Part shown: piece after piece, positions 20,008 through 29,191 of the stretch
How the letters are laid out: each line of letters opens with the position of its first letter
Position numbering within the stretch: position 1 is the first letter of the stretch
Source: Jeotgalibaca arthritidis
GTDB lineage: Bacteria; Bacillota; Bacilli; Lactobacillales; Aerococcaceae
Assembly: GCF_011100465.1 (NCBI RefSeq)
Contig: NZ_CP049740.1
Span: 1,170,001 to 1,234,000 of the forward strand
Reading direction: 5' to 3'
DNA length: 64,000 nt
Translations under genes and position numbers: made by a program
The notes under the pieces: model-generated
What the model was told of the DNA's origin: nothing
The model's database searches: none
The model's input: the letters and a program-made list of their open reading frames with translations, nothing else

Positions 20008-20605
20008 ACCGCGACAAAAATAAGTAAGCTTGGGTGAAGCTTGCTTTTTTATAAGGTTCTGAATAGAAACCACTGATCCCCAAAGTAAACATGGCTAGGA
20101 TATCCCACAAGATAAAGGACATATCGAGAATAAATAAATCGAATTTAAAGCCATCAGTTAAATCTTGGCTAAGTGCAATAGCATCAGAAATACTCATCTC
20201 GCTATCTTCAGCTAGAATATAAGGGACCATTGAATAGGCGTAATACTTCATCACTCCTGGAATAATGAATAAAAAGGTCCATAGTATGGTGTAAATATTA
20301 ACGAGCAACATGGCTCCAAATTCCTTTAACCACTGGCGGTTGCTAAAAAAACTTTCTTTAAAAGAGTGGTAATAACCTAATGATAAATCAAGTGCAACAC
20401 GAGCAAACCCAATAGTAAAGATAAGCTCGAAAAGAGTTAACCAACGAAAATGAAAGTTAATGGTAAGTCCTGTTTGAATCATCTCGCTGTTAGATTGAGA
20501 TTGGTTATAGGTGAGCAAGATACTAATAAGAGCGATCACTAACCAAGGTAAATAATGCTGCTTCAATTGCTTTTTGGCTGTAGCTTTAAACAGTTGACGG
20601 TTCAT
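20006..20605 (-). CDS. DUF975-family integral membrane protein
   Basis: A 199-aa protein with about five hydrophobic helices. FIIPGVMKYYAYSMVPYILA and DAIALSQDLTDG in the middle are characteristic of DUF975. Function is unknown for the family. The ATG is preceded by AAGGAGGC. It is divergent from the PH-domain gene, with about 95 bp between them. Confidence 0.85.
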   Translation of the reverse strand: MNRQLFKATAKKQLKQHYLPWLVIALISILLTYNQSQSNSEMIQTGLTINFHFRWLTLFELIFTIGFARVALDLSLGYYHSFKESFFSNRQWLKEFGAMLLVNIYTILWTFLFIIPGVMKYYAYSMVPYILAEDSEMSISDAIALSQDLTDGFKFDLFILDMSFILWDILAMFTLGISGFYSEPYKKASFTQAYLFLSR

Positions 20606-20701
20606 ATAGTGCCTCCTTTTGTATTTATCTTTATTCTACCAAAACTTTATATATAGTAGTTTGTTTTGTTATAATAAATAAAAAAGAAATGGGGAATAAG
20701 A

Positions 20702-21082
20702 ATGTCTTTATTTGATCGCCTAGCTGGTCATGCCGGTAAAGTGGGTAATGATAGCGCTGAAAAATTATTGGAGGGCCTGCTGACTCAAACGGAAAAAGTC
20801 TTGTCTACCTTTAAACTGGTTCGTGACTACATTATTTTTACAAACAAGCGTCTTATTTTAGTGGATGTTCAAGGTGTGGGCACTAAAAAAGAAATTCAAA
20901 GTATTCCTTACCGTTCGATTAGTCGTTTTACCATTGAGACAGCTGGTACAGCAGATATAGATTCAGAAATAAAATTATATATTTCCAATGGATTAGAGCC
21001 AATCGTTAGTCTAGAGCTGGGTCGCAATAAGCAACATGTCTATGATATTTCCCGCATTTTAGCAGAAGAGCTCTTAGGATAA
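20702..21082 (+). CDS. bacterial PH-domain protein
   Basis: A 126-aa protein of the bPH_1 type: strands ending in DYIIFTNKRLILVDVQG, then KKEIQSIPYRSISRFTIETAG, then a final helix. Function is unknown; family members are cytoplasmic and often near envelope-stress genes. GGGGAATAAG precedes the ATG. The cdaA operon begins about 80 bp downstream from its own promoter. Confidence 0.85.
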   Translation: MSLFDRLAGHAGKVGNDSAEKLLEGLLTQTEKVLSTFKLVRDYIIFTNKRLILVDVQGVGTKKEIQSIPYRSISRFTIETAGTADIDSEIKLYISNGLEPIVSLELGRNKQHVYDISRILAEELLG

Positions 21083-21118
21083 AATTATCATTCCGGTCAT
21101 CATATGAAAGATAGCATG

Positions 21119-21127
21119 TGATATAAT
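21119..21127 (+). promoter_or_regulatory. extended -10 promoter of the cdaA operon
   Basis: TGATATAAT is an extended -10 element (TGnTATAAT), 33 nt before the cdaA ATG; no good -35 box is seen. Confidence 0.6.
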
Positions 21128-21160
21128 AGAATGGTAAAAGTTGAGGGGGTGGCTGTTCGC

Positions 21161-22012
21161 ATGAACTTTGATTTAGAAAATATCCTTAGTTGGCAGAATG
21201 CAGCCAACGTATTGGACATTATACTAGTTTGGTATCTTGTTTATAAATTAATTTATATTTTAAAAGGAACACGAGCCATACAATTAGTACAAGGGGTACT
21301 GATTGTTGTGTTGCTTAAATTATTGGCAGTCTTTCTCCAATTAGAAACGATTGATTGGATTATCAATCAAGTGGTTCGCTGGGGAGTTGTCGCTGTTATT
21401 ATTATTTTCCAACCTGAAATTCGGCGTGGTTTGGAACATTTAGGAAAAGCAGTCTTTAGAAACCGTACAAAAACATTGGCTCGAACAGGGGAAATGTTTG
21501 TCCAAGAACTCGACAAGGCTGTGCAATATATGGCACGTCGTAAAATTGGGGCATTGATTTCGATTGAACTGGAAGACTCATTGGAGGAATATGCACGTAC
21601 AGGTATTCCGATTAATGGGAATGTATCTAATCAGCTACTGATTAATATTTTTATTCCTAACACACCGCTTCACGATGGTGCGGTCATTATTCAGGACTTT
21701 AAAATAACATCTGCAGCTAGTTATTTACCGCTGTCAGAAAATCCCTTAATTTCTAAGGACTTGGGAACACGTCATCGGGCAGCTATTGGTCTCAGCGAAG
21801 TGACAGACTCAGTCACCATTGTTGTTTCTGAAGAAACAGGGGGCATAAGTGTCGCCCATCAAAACAAGCTACATCGTGAAATGTCGAGAGAAGATTTTGT
21901 GGCATACTTAACCGAACAATTTGTAATAGAAGAGGAAGAACATGACGACGATCATAAACCGAGTTTGATTCAAGAATTCTTTGACTATCTGAAATGGGGG
22001 AATTCCGAATGA
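21161..22012 (+). CDS. cdaA: diadenylate cyclase CdaA
   Basis: A 283-aa membrane enzyme that makes c-di-AMP from two ATP. Three N-terminal helices are followed by the DAC domain with TPLHDGAVII (DGA motif) and GTRHRAAIG (RHR motif). ATG 21161 is used; the longer frame starts in the leader. Its stop overlaps the cdaR start (ATGA). The conserved cdaA-cdaR-glmM order links second-messenger synthesis to cell-wall precursor supply, and GlmM is known to inhibit CdaA in relatives. Confidence 0.96.
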   Translation: MNFDLENILSWQNAANVLDIILVWYLVYKLIYILKGTRAIQLVQGVLIVVLLKLLAVFLQLETIDWIINQVVRWGVVAVIIIFQPEIRRGLEHLGKAVFRNRTKTLARTGEMFVQELDKAVQYMARRKIGALISIELEDSLEEYARTGIPINGNVSNQLLINIFIPNTPLHDGAVIIQDFKITSAASYLPLSENPLISKDLGTRHRAAIGLSEVTDSVTIVVSEETGGISVAHQNKLHREMSREDFVAYLTEQFVIEEEEHDDDHKPSLIQEFFDYLKWGNSE

Positions 22013-23046
22013 GTAAAAAGAAGAATACCTTATTTGAGAATAGTTGGTTTATCCGTGCTGTCTCGCTCTTTGTATCCTTATTGTTATTCAGCTATGTGTA
22101 TTCAGAACATTATGGTCTAACGACTACGAACCGCAATAATGCGATTAGTACGACAAGAAATGAGACCATATCAAACTTACCGATCCAAGTGAATATGGAT
22201 ACAGACCACTATTTTATTTCAGGGTTACCGGAAACAATTGTACTTAGTCTGACGGGCCCTGAGAGCGTGATTGTTCAAACTTTATCCGCAAATGATTTTT
22301 CAATTGTGACGGAAGATTTGAATTTATTGGGTCCAGGTCGACATACGATTGAGATTCGTGCGGTGAATTTATCTGATGAATTAAACTATCAAATTACCCC
22401 TTCACGAGTGAATGTGGAAATAGAAGAAAAAGTTTCCATTGAGAGCCCAATTGAGGTATTATTTGATACGTCGCTTGTTGATGAAGAATACGTCTCAGGC
22501 GAGCCAGTATTGAGTGATGAAACAGCTATTATTACAGGACCAGCATCAACCATTGACCGGATTGCACGTATCTATGTGCGCGTGCCGTCAGATACAAGTT
22601 TAACAAGTAATGTTGATATTACGACAGTGGTTCAAGTTGAAGATGGTAATGGCAACAAATTAAATGTTTCCATTGAACCTCAAGAAGTTGATGTCGAAAT
22701 TCCGATTACCCCTTATGAGAAAAAAGTACCACTTACGATTAATCAAAAAGGGACAGCCGCTTCTGGAAAAACGTACGAGTTGAGCTTAGTTGGTGACGGC
22801 GAAGTCAGCTTGAAGGGTAACCGTAACCTATTGGCTGAAGTTGACGAAGTGACACTGGATGTTGATATTACAAATATTAAGACGGATACAGTGTTGACTT
22901 TACCCGTTATATCGCCGCTTCCAACGGTTACCGTTTCACCGACTGAAGTTCAAGTTAATGTTAAAGTAACGACAACACAGACGGAGTCAGCAACCAACCG
23001 TTCTTCCACAACTGTTCAACCAGTTAAAAAGGAAGAAGACGAATAG
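22009..23046 (+). CDS. cdaR: CdaA regulatory protein CdaR (YbbR domains)
   Basis: A 345-aa protein with one N-terminal membrane helix (about residues 15-32) and about four extracellular YbbR repeats, ending in a Thr/Ser/Gln-rich tail. It modulates CdaA from the outside of the membrane. ATG 22009 overlaps the cdaA stop; the open frame starts five codons earlier. Confidence 0.93.
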   Translation: MSKKKNTLFENSWFIRAVSLFVSLLLFSYVYSEHYGLTTTNRNNAISTTRNETISNLPIQVNMDTDHYFISGLPETIVLSLTGPESVIVQTLSANDFSIVTEDLNLLGPGRHTIEIRAVNLSDELNYQITPSRVNVEIEEKVSIESPIEVLFDTSLVDEEYVSGEPVLSDETAIITGPASTIDRIARIYVRVPSDTSLTSNVDITTVVQVEDGNGNKLNVSIEPQEVDVEIPITPYEKKVPLTINQKGTAASGKTYELSLVGDGEVSLKGNRNLLAEVDEVTLDVDITNIKTDTVLTLPVISPLPTVTVSPTEVQVNVKVTTTQTESATNRSSTTVQPVKKEEDE

Positions 23047-23096
23047 GAATAAAAAAATCATGACGATACTAGTAGAAACAAAGGAGATTATAAAGA

Positions 23097-24452
23097 ATGG
23101 GTAAGTATTTTGGAACTGATGGTGTTAGAGGACAGGCAAATAGCGAACTAACGCCTGAATTGGCTTTTAAACTGGGACGTTACGGCGGACATGTCTTAAA
23201 GGAACATGCACCAGAAATTGAAAAACCACTTGTATTAGTAGGTCGCGACACGCGTATCTCAGGGCAATTATTGGAGCATGCATTAATCGCAGGCTTATTG
23301 TCTGTGGGGATTGAAGTCATGCAACTTGGCGTTATTACGACACCAGGTGTTGCTTACTTAACGCGTATTCAAGGAGCAGTTGCCGGAGTTATGATTTCGG
23401 CATCACATAATCCAGCTGAAGATAACGGTATTAAGTTCTTTGGAGCTGATGGCTTCAAATTATCAGATGACCAAGAGTATGAAATCGAAGCTTATCTGGA
23501 TGCAGAGGGTGATGATTTACCACGTCCATCATCAGCAGGTTTAGGAACCGTTGATGAATATAACGAAGGTATTTTGAAATACATTCAATACTTGCAAACA
23601 ACGATTGCTGATGATTTATCAGGTTTAACGGTTTGCTTAGATGGCGCACATGGTGCAGCTTCACCAATCGTTAACCGTTTGTTTGCTGATTTGGAAACAG
23701 ACTTCTATACAATGGGAGTTAAGCCAAACGGCATAAACATTAATGATGGTGTTGGTTCAACACATCCAGAACAACTACAAGAATTCGTCAAGGACAAAGG
23801 GGCAGATATTGGGGTTGCCTTTGATGGCGACGGGGACCGTTGTATCGCTGTAGACGAAAATGGGGAAATTGTCGATGGGGACAAAATCATGTTTATTTGT
23901 GGTAAGTTTATGAAATCAAGAAGCGAACTGAAACAAAATACGATTGTTTCAACAGTGATGAGTAACTTAGGGTTCCATAAAGCTGTTGAAGGAGAAGAAA
24001 TGGTTGCTTTGAAAACACAAGTTGGTGACCGTTACGTTGTTGAAGAAATGCGTAAAAATGACTACAACTTTGGTGGCGAGCAGTCAGGTCACATCGTTTT
24101 CCTAGACTACAATACAACAGGTGATGGCCTATTAACAGCTATTCAATTGATGTATGTTATGAAAGCAACCGGTAAAAAGCTATCTGAATTAGCAGCTGAA
24201 GTAACGATTTACCCACAAGAACTTGTTAACATCCGTGTAACAAACAAAGATGGCGTAATGGATATTCCAGCGGTTAAAGAAGTCATTGAGCAAGTTGAAG
24301 CTGACATGGATGGTAAAGGTCGTATTTTAGTTAGACCAAGTGGAACTGAACCACTACTTCGTATTATGGCGGAAGCTGAAACAGATGAAAAAACACACGA
24401 ATTTGTGACGCGCATCGCAGATGTGGTTCGTAACGAAATTGGATTAGACTAA
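23097..24452 (+). CDS. glmM: phosphoglucosamine mutase
   Basis: A 451-aa enzyme converting glucosamine-6-P to glucosamine-1-P for UDP-GlcNAc. [11 protein letters not shown] at the start, the phosphoserine loop MISASHNP (near residue 98), the metal loop FDGDGDRC and the C-terminal [12 protein letters not shown] are canonical. It completes the cdaA-cdaR-glmM operon, and glmS lies 4.7 kb downstream. Confidence 0.97.
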   Translation: MGKYFGTDGVRGQANSELTPELAFKLGRYGGHVLKEHAPEIEKPLVLVGRDTRISGQLLEHALIAGLLSVGIEVMQLGVITTPGVAYLTRIQGAVAGVMISASHNPAEDNGIKFFGADGFKLSDDQEYEIEAYLDAEGDDLPRPSSAGLGTVDEYNEGILKYIQYLQTTIADDLSGLTVCLDGAHGAASPIVNRLFADLETDFYTMGVKPNGININDGVGSTHPEQLQEFVKDKGADIGVAFDGDGDRCIAVDENGEIVDGDKIMFICGKFMKSRSELKQNTIVSTVMSNLGFHKAVEGEEMVALKTQVGDRYVVEEMRKNDYNFGGEQSGHIVFLDYNTTGDGLLTAIQLMYVMKATGKKLSELAAEVTIYPQELVNIRVTNKDGVMDIPAVKEVIEQVEADMDGKGRILVRPSGTEPLLRIMAEAETDEKTHEFVTRIADVVRNEIGLD

Positions 24453-24460
24453 TAAACACA

Positions 24461-24496
24461 AAAGCAGTAGCTGGCATGCCAGCTGCTGCTTTTTTT
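24461..24496 (+). terminator. glmM terminator
   Basis: AGCAGTAGCTGGC pairs with GCCAGCTGCTGCT, followed by T7. Confidence 0.92.
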
Positions 24497-24504
24497 GGTG
24501 TCGT

Positions 24505-24650
24505 TTGTCGATACAGAGTCTAAAAAAAGCCTGTATCTTACATTTTGCCTGTTAGATGTAAGATACAGCATAGCGAACCAAGCTTGTATGTTACATTTCA
24601 TCAATCAAATGTAACATACAGACTAAAAATTATCTCTGTAAGTTACACCA
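24505..24650. repeat. tandem hairpin array C (three copies)
   Basis: Stems of the array A type recur 21 kb away. ATGTAAGATACAG (24556) pairs with CTTGTATGTTACAT (24583), ATGTAACATACAG (24609) with CTCTGTAAGTTACA (24634), and a weaker first unit ends in CTGTATCTTACAT (24531). It follows the glmM terminator. The remaining bases up to 24740 show nothing else. Confidence 0.75.
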
Positions 24651-24742
24651 AGTCGGTCTGGATCAAAATACCCGACAATCACCCAGCTCTTGAACAATAA
24701 CTACTAATGTGTTTGACAGCTGCTTTTTTAACCGCTATTATT

Positions 24743-24760
24743 AGGTAAAATGTTTTACTG
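24743..24760 (+). promoter_or_regulatory. operator upstream of the LacI-type regulator
   Basis: GGTAAAA and TTTTACT flank TG (24744-24759), a near copy of the palindrome at 25827. This suggests autoregulation. Confidence 0.65.
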
Positions 24761-24785
24761 ATTTATAGAGAATAGGTGAAGAAAT

Positions 24786-25778
24786 ATGGCGACTATACAC
24801 GATGTTGCAAGAGAATCTGGCTTTTCAATAGCAACTGTTTCAAGAGTATTAAATAACGATCCTAATTTATCGGTGACAGATGCAACCAGAAGTAAAATTC
24901 ATGATTCTGCCTTAAAACTTGGCTACCAAAAGAAAACGCTACAGCCAATTATTAAAAATGTTGCATTTCTATACTGGATTACTGAGAAAGACGAATTAAA
25001 AGATATTTATTTTCGATCTATGCGCGAAGAATTAGAACAACAAGCAGTTGACAATAATATTGAACTGAGGATGTATACCATGGAAGATGGGGTAGAGAGC
25101 TTGCCCAAATCGACCAAAGGCTTTGTGGCAGTGGGTGCCTTTACTCAAAAAGAAATTGCCCATCTCCAATCCGTTACGCAAAATGGCGTGTTCCTAGACT
25201 CGTCTCCAGCCGCATCGTCCTTTGATTCTGTCAGACCGGATTTAGATGAAATGACGCAGACTGCTATTCAGTTTTTTAGAGAAAAAGGGCACGAAAAGAT
25301 AGGCTTTATCGGTGGGACCTTCCACGACCGCAATGATGATACCGAGAAAATGGATTTTCGTGAGCGGCAATTTCGTTACTATATGGCAGAGGCAGGCTTA
25401 CTGAATGAAGATTATATTTTCGTTCAAAGAGGCTTCTCCTTCCAAACGGGAATTGAGCTAATGGACCGTGCGATTGACCAGTTAGCGGATGACTTGCCAA
25501 CAGCCTTTTTTATCGCTGCTGACCCGATAGCAATTGGATGTCTGCAAGTGTTAAACGAGCGAAATATCCCAATCCCCAACCGTGTTAGCTTAATTAGCGT
25601 CAACAATCTCAATATGACGAAATACCTGTCACCGCCACTGACGACATTTGATATTGATATGAAGGAAATCGTCAAGAATGGCTTGCAAATGTTAAAAGAA
25701 CAGATTCTTGAAAAGCGTCAAGTTCGTAAAAAGCTCTTTATTGAAGCGGAGCTCATTGTTCGAAAAACAACAGAATAA
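24786..25778 (+). CDS. LacI/GalR-family regulator of the galactoside locus
   Basis: A 330-aa repressor. The N-terminal helix-turn-helix ATIHDVARESGFSIATVSRVLN and hinge helix are canonical. A periplasmic-binding-protein fold with FFREKGHEKIGFIGG and FFIAADPIAIGCL follows. Homologues next to GH42 genes sense galactose or galacto-oligosaccharides (GanR/EbgR-like). Two TAGTAAAA-type palindromes, one before this gene and one before the broken transporter, are its likely operators. Only the regulator and the beta-galactosidase of the locus look intact. Confidence 0.88.
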   Translation: MATIHDVARESGFSIATVSRVLNNDPNLSVTDATRSKIHDSALKLGYQKKTLQPIIKNVAFLYWITEKDELKDIYFRSMREELEQQAVDNNIELRMYTMEDGVESLPKSTKGFVAVGAFTQKEIAHLQSVTQNGVFLDSSPAASSFDSVRPDLDEMTQTAIQFFREKGHEKIGFIGGTFHDRNDDTEKMDFRERQFRYYMAEAGLLNEDYIFVQRGFSFQTGIELMDRAIDQLADDLPTAFFIAADPIAIGCLQVLNERNIPIPNRVSLISVNNLNMTKYLSPPLTTFDIDMKEIVKNGLQMLKEQILEKRQVRKKLFIEAELIVRKTTE

Positions 25779-25826
25779 GCTGATGGTGTTTGACTGCTGG
25801 CGGTTAAACACTATTTTTTCGCCTTG

Positions 25827-25892
25827 TAGTAAAATCTTTTACTAAATTAAGTTAAAAATATTATTTACTTTTACCAAAAGAGGTGTTATACT
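25827..25892 (+). promoter_or_regulatory. operator and promoter of the transporter / beta-galactosidase operon
   Basis: A perfect 8-2-8 palindrome TAGTAAAATCTTTTACTA (25827-25844) is followed by TTTACT (25864) and TATACT (25887) with a 17-nt spacer. The palindrome sits upstream of the -35 box. Confidence 0.75.
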
Positions 25893-25935
25893 CGATTCAT
25901 GAAACGCTTACAAAACGTTGAGAAGGAGAATGGAC

Positions 25936-26342
25936 ATGTTGAAGAAAAAAACAATTTGGATTTATTGGTGCCGCAACGCTGAGTTTACTCTTAGCTGCAT
26001 GTGGGCCTGGTGAAAGTGCAACAAGTGAGGGCGATCAAGTAGCGACGACTGATGAGACAACAAAACTTGTTGTGTGGGAAGATATTGATAAGGCAATCGG
26101 AATTGAGGATGCTGTAAAAGAGTTTGAGGACATGCATAATGTCACTGTCGAAATTATTGAGAAGCCATTCGCAACTTAAATCGAAGACTTACGTTTAGAC
26201 GGGCCAGGTGGAACAGGACCTGACGTTTTCACAATGCCAGCTGACCAAGTTGGGACCGCTGTAACAGAAGGCTTGCTTCAAGAATTGCAAGTAGATAAGA
26301 CAATTACTAGCTTATATTCTGAAGCATCCATGCAATCACAAA
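25936..26342 (+). pseudogene. sugar ABC transporter solute-binding lipoprotein, remnant
   Basis: The frame from ATG 25936 breaks in an A7 run at 25945-25951. With A6 the sequence would read MLKKKQFGFIGAATLSLLLA followed by the lipobox cysteine, a typical lipoprotein signal. The rest (KLVVWEDIDKAIGIEDAVKEF, then DGPGGTGPDVFTMPADQVG) is a MalE/CycB-like binding protein with an in-frame TAA at 26177. It stops after about 130 codons, where sequence of a permease begins. Three lesions make it non-functional. Confidence 0.88.
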
Positions 26343-26762
26343 CGGTTGATGATTACCTTATATGTAGGTGGACAAATTCCAATGAACACCTATTTAATGA
26401 AGGGCTATATGGATTCGATTTCGCGTGAATTAGATGAGAGCGCGCGAATTGATGGCGCAAGTAACACCCGCGTCTTCTTCCAAATTATTTTACCACTCTC
26501 ACGTCCTATGCTGGCTGTTGTAGCCATGAATGGCTTTACTGGTCCACTAGGAGACTTTATTTTATCATCGACCATTCTTCGCTCAGCAGAATACTATACC
26601 TTGCCAATTGGTCTTTATAATTTAGTGAACCAAGCGCAAGGTGCTAGCTACACCAAATTTGCAGCAGGAGCAATTTTAATTAGTATTCCCGTTGCTTTAG
26701 TATTTTTATTGTTACAAAAGAACTTTGTTTCAGGCTTAACGTCAGGTGGAACAAAAGGATAA
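26343..26762 (+). pseudogene. sugar ABC transporter permease (MalG/GanQ-like), C-terminal remnant
   Basis: About 138 codons from LYVGGQIPMNTYLMKGYMDS to the stop. They carry the EAA-type loop (ELDESARIDGASNTRVFFQI) and the last two or three helices of a MalG-type permease. The N-terminal half, the partner permease and most of the binding protein are deleted. Nearby ATGs give an open frame but no transporter is expected. Confidence 0.88.
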
Positions 26763-26790
26763 GAGGATTAGTAGAAAGGACATCACAAAA

Positions 26791-28845
26791 ATGGAAAAAA
26801 AGTATGTATCAGCTGCCCAGCACTTGTTGCACGGAGGGGACTATAACCCTGATCAATGGTTAGATTATCCAGAAATTCTCGCACAAGATATCGAACTCAT
26901 GAAGGAGGCTAATGCCAATGCCTTTTCGATTGGGATGTTTGCTTGGGCAAGTTTAGAGCCAGAAGAGGGCGTCTATCGCTTCGAATGGTTGGATGACATT
27001 ATTGAAAATATTGCATCATTTGGTGGAAAAGTTTTACTATCAACTCCGAGTGGGGCGCGTCCAGCTTGGATGTCTCAAAAATATCCAGAAGTATTACGTG
27101 TGAATGCAGAACGACAAAAGTTATTGCATGGCGCGCGTCACAACCATTGTTTTAGTTCACCCGTTTACCGCCAGCAAACACAAAAGATTAATCGTTTGTT
27201 AGCTGAGCGTTATGGTGACAATCCCGCAATTTTAATGTGGCATGTGTCCAATGAATATGGTGGCGAATGTCACTGTGATTACTGCCAAGAAGCCTTTCGT
27301 GGTTGGTTGAAGAACCGCTATAATAATAGTTTAGATGAATTAAACCATGCATGGTGGGGGCCGTTTTGGAGCCATACGATTACGGATTGGTCACAGATTG
27401 AATCGCCATCACCAATTGGTGAAAATGCTGTTCACGGCATGAATATAGATTGGCGCCGTTTCGTTAGTGACCAAACCATTGATTTCTATAAGAGCGAGAT
27501 TGAACCATTGCGTGAGCTGACACCGCATATTCCGATTACGACAAACTTTATGGCAGATGGTAATGACTTAATTCCTTTCCAAGGCTTGGATTACAGCCAA
27601 TTTGCTAAGGAAGTAGATGTTATGAGTTGGGATGCATATCCGGCTTGGCATAATGATTGGGACACAACAGCTGACTTAGCAATGAAAGTCGCTTTCGTAG
27701 ATGATTTGTACCGTTCATTGAAAAACCAACCCTTCTTACTATTAGAATCAACACCGAGCGGGGTAAACTGGCACAATGTCAATAAAACGAAACGACCAGG
27801 CATGCATTACTTATCATCTATGCAGATGCTAGCTCATGGTTCAGATAGCATTATGTACTTCCAATGGCGTAAATCACGTGGCTCTTCTGAAAAATTGCAT
27901 GGAGCTGTTGTTGATCATGATGGCAGTACGAATAACCGTGTTTTCCAAGATGTTAAGGAAGTCGGACAAGCACTAAACGATATGCCAGAAATTACCGGCT
28001 CTATGCGACAAGCCGATGTAGCTGTTTTATATGACTGGGAAAACCACTGGGCTCTTGGCGATGCGCAAGGCTATGGCTTACAAACCAAACGTTACCCACA
28101 AACAGCACAGGAACATTACCGCGCCTTCTGGGAAAATGATATTCCAGTAGACGTCATTACAAAAGAACAAGATTTTTCTGCCTACAAACTATTAGTCGTA
28201 CCGATGCTCTACATGATGAGCGAAGAGACAATCAGTCGCCTGAAAGCATTTGTCCAAGCAGGTGGAAAACTGGTCACGACTTATATTAGTGGTGTCGTGA
28301 ATGAACACGATTTAACGTACCTAGGAGGTTGGCCAAAAGATTTACAAGAGGTTTTTGGTGTCCAGCCACTTGAAACAGATACCTTCTATCCAAGTGACCG
28401 TAATCAACTGGCTTATCAAGGTAAGCACTACGAAATTACCGACTATGCAACTGTTCTATCCGTTGATTCTGCAGATGTATTAGCTCACTATGAAGCTGAT
28501 TTCTATAAAGGCACACCAGCTGTGACGAAAAACCAATTTGGTGAAGGAACAGCTTATTATATTGGTGCTCGTATGGAGGCAGACTTCCAACGCGATTTCT
28601 ATGCAGAGCTAATTGAAGAATTAGATTTGAAGGCAGTATTAACAGTTGATCATGGACGCGGTGTTTCTGTTCAATCCCGTCAAATTTCGGAAGATACTCA
28701 CTATGTTTTTATTATGAATTTCACGGAAGAAGAGCAAACCATTACTGTTCAAGAATTGGTCACAGATGTTCGAACGAAGGAAGAACTAGTGGGCGATATG
28801 ACGTTGGCACCATACGAGGCACGCGTTGTCGCTTATAAAGGCTAA
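26791..28845 (+). CDS. GH42 beta-galactosidase
   Basis: A 684-aa glycoside hydrolase of family 42, cutting beta-galactosides such as galacto-oligosaccharides from galactan. The (beta/alpha)8 barrel carries the acid/base Glu155 in HVSNEYGGE and the nucleophile Glu319 in LLLESTPSGVNW. The zinc-cluster cysteines (HNHC and CHCDYC) are present. A trimerisation domain and a short beta domain follow. It starts at ATG 26791 after GAAAGGA; the open frame reaches back into the permease remnant. No signal peptide is seen, so it is cytoplasmic and now lacks its cognate local transporter. Confidence 0.93.
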   Translation: MEKKYVSAAQHLLHGGDYNPDQWLDYPEILAQDIELMKEANANAFSIGMFAWASLEPEEGVYRFEWLDDIIENIASFGGKVLLSTPSGARPAWMSQKYPEVLRVNAERQKLLHGARHNHCFSSPVYRQQTQKINRLLAERYGDNPAILMWHVSNEYGGECHCDYCQEAFRGWLKNRYNNSLDELNHAWWGPFWSHTITDWSQIESPSPIGENAVHGMNIDWRRFVSDQTIDFYKSEIEPLRELTPHIPITTNFMADGNDLIPFQGLDYSQFAKEVDVMSWDAYPAWHNDWDTTADLAMKVAFVDDLYRSLKNQPFLLLESTPSGVNWHNVNKTKRPGMHYLSSMQMLAHGSDSIMYFQWRKSRGSSEKLHGAVVDHDGSTNNRVFQDVKEVGQALNDMPEITGSMRQADVAVLYDWENHWALGDAQGYGLQTKRYPQTAQEHYRAFWENDIPVDVITKEQDFSAYKLLVVPMLYMMSEETISRLKAFVQAGGKLVTTYISGVVNEHDLTYLGGWPKDLQEVFGVQPLETDTFYPSDRNQLAYQGKHYEITDYATVLSVDSADVLAHYEADFYKGTPAVTKNQFGEGTAYYIGARMEADFQRDFYAELIEELDLKAVLTVDHGRGVSVQSRQISEDTHYVFIMNFTEEEQTITVQELVTDVRTKEELVGDMTLAPYEARVVAYKG

Positions 28846-28852
28846 GAAGTAG

Positions 28853-28897
28853 AGAAGAGTAGGGAGAGGATATCTTCTCGCTACTCTTCTTTGTTTC
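28853..28897 (+). terminator. terminator after the beta-galactosidase
   Basis: GAAGAGTAG pairs with CTACTCTTC around an inner GAGAGGATATCTTCTC hairpin. Confidence 0.8.
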
Positions 28898-29007
28898 TTT
28901 CATAAGTTTTTCATGGAATGTTGACTAATTGACTTCATTTAGGATATAATTCACAGTGCTTCTGGAAAAATAGATAAAAAAAAGGAGGATCGTTGGTTTA
29001 ATAATGG

Positions 29008-29165
29008 ATAGCGCCAGGCTCAGTGAAAACTGAGTGACGAGGATTGGGTTTATCGAAAGTTTCGGCGGGTAGCCCAAGGTTTGTGTAGTCTACAGAATGT
29101 CATTTAAAAGAGATCGCATAAGCTGCCTTCTTACAAAGATGCATTCCCACACCCAGAAGAAAAAT
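29008..29165 (+). ncRNA. glmS ribozyme (glucosamine-6-phosphate-activated)
   Basis: The leader carries the catalytic core AGCGCCAG...CTGAGTGACGAGGA, GGGTTTATCGAAAGTTTCGGC and GGTAGCCC in family order. Self-cleavage is expected before the G of GCGCC, between 29010 and 29011. Glucosamine-6-P is the cofactor, which gives feedback control of glmS mRNA. It lies directly upstream of glmS. Confidence 0.95.
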
Positions 29166-29191
29166 CGAATAGAAAATGAGGTTTTTTTGTT

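Noticed and set aside
26234-26428. A 64-codon frame between the binding protein and permease
   Set aside because: It is the tail of the binding-protein remnant running over the deletion junction, not a separate gene.
28985-29165. T-box leader before glmS
   Set aside because: The core sequence matches the glmS ribozyme and there is no T-box sequence or specifier loop.
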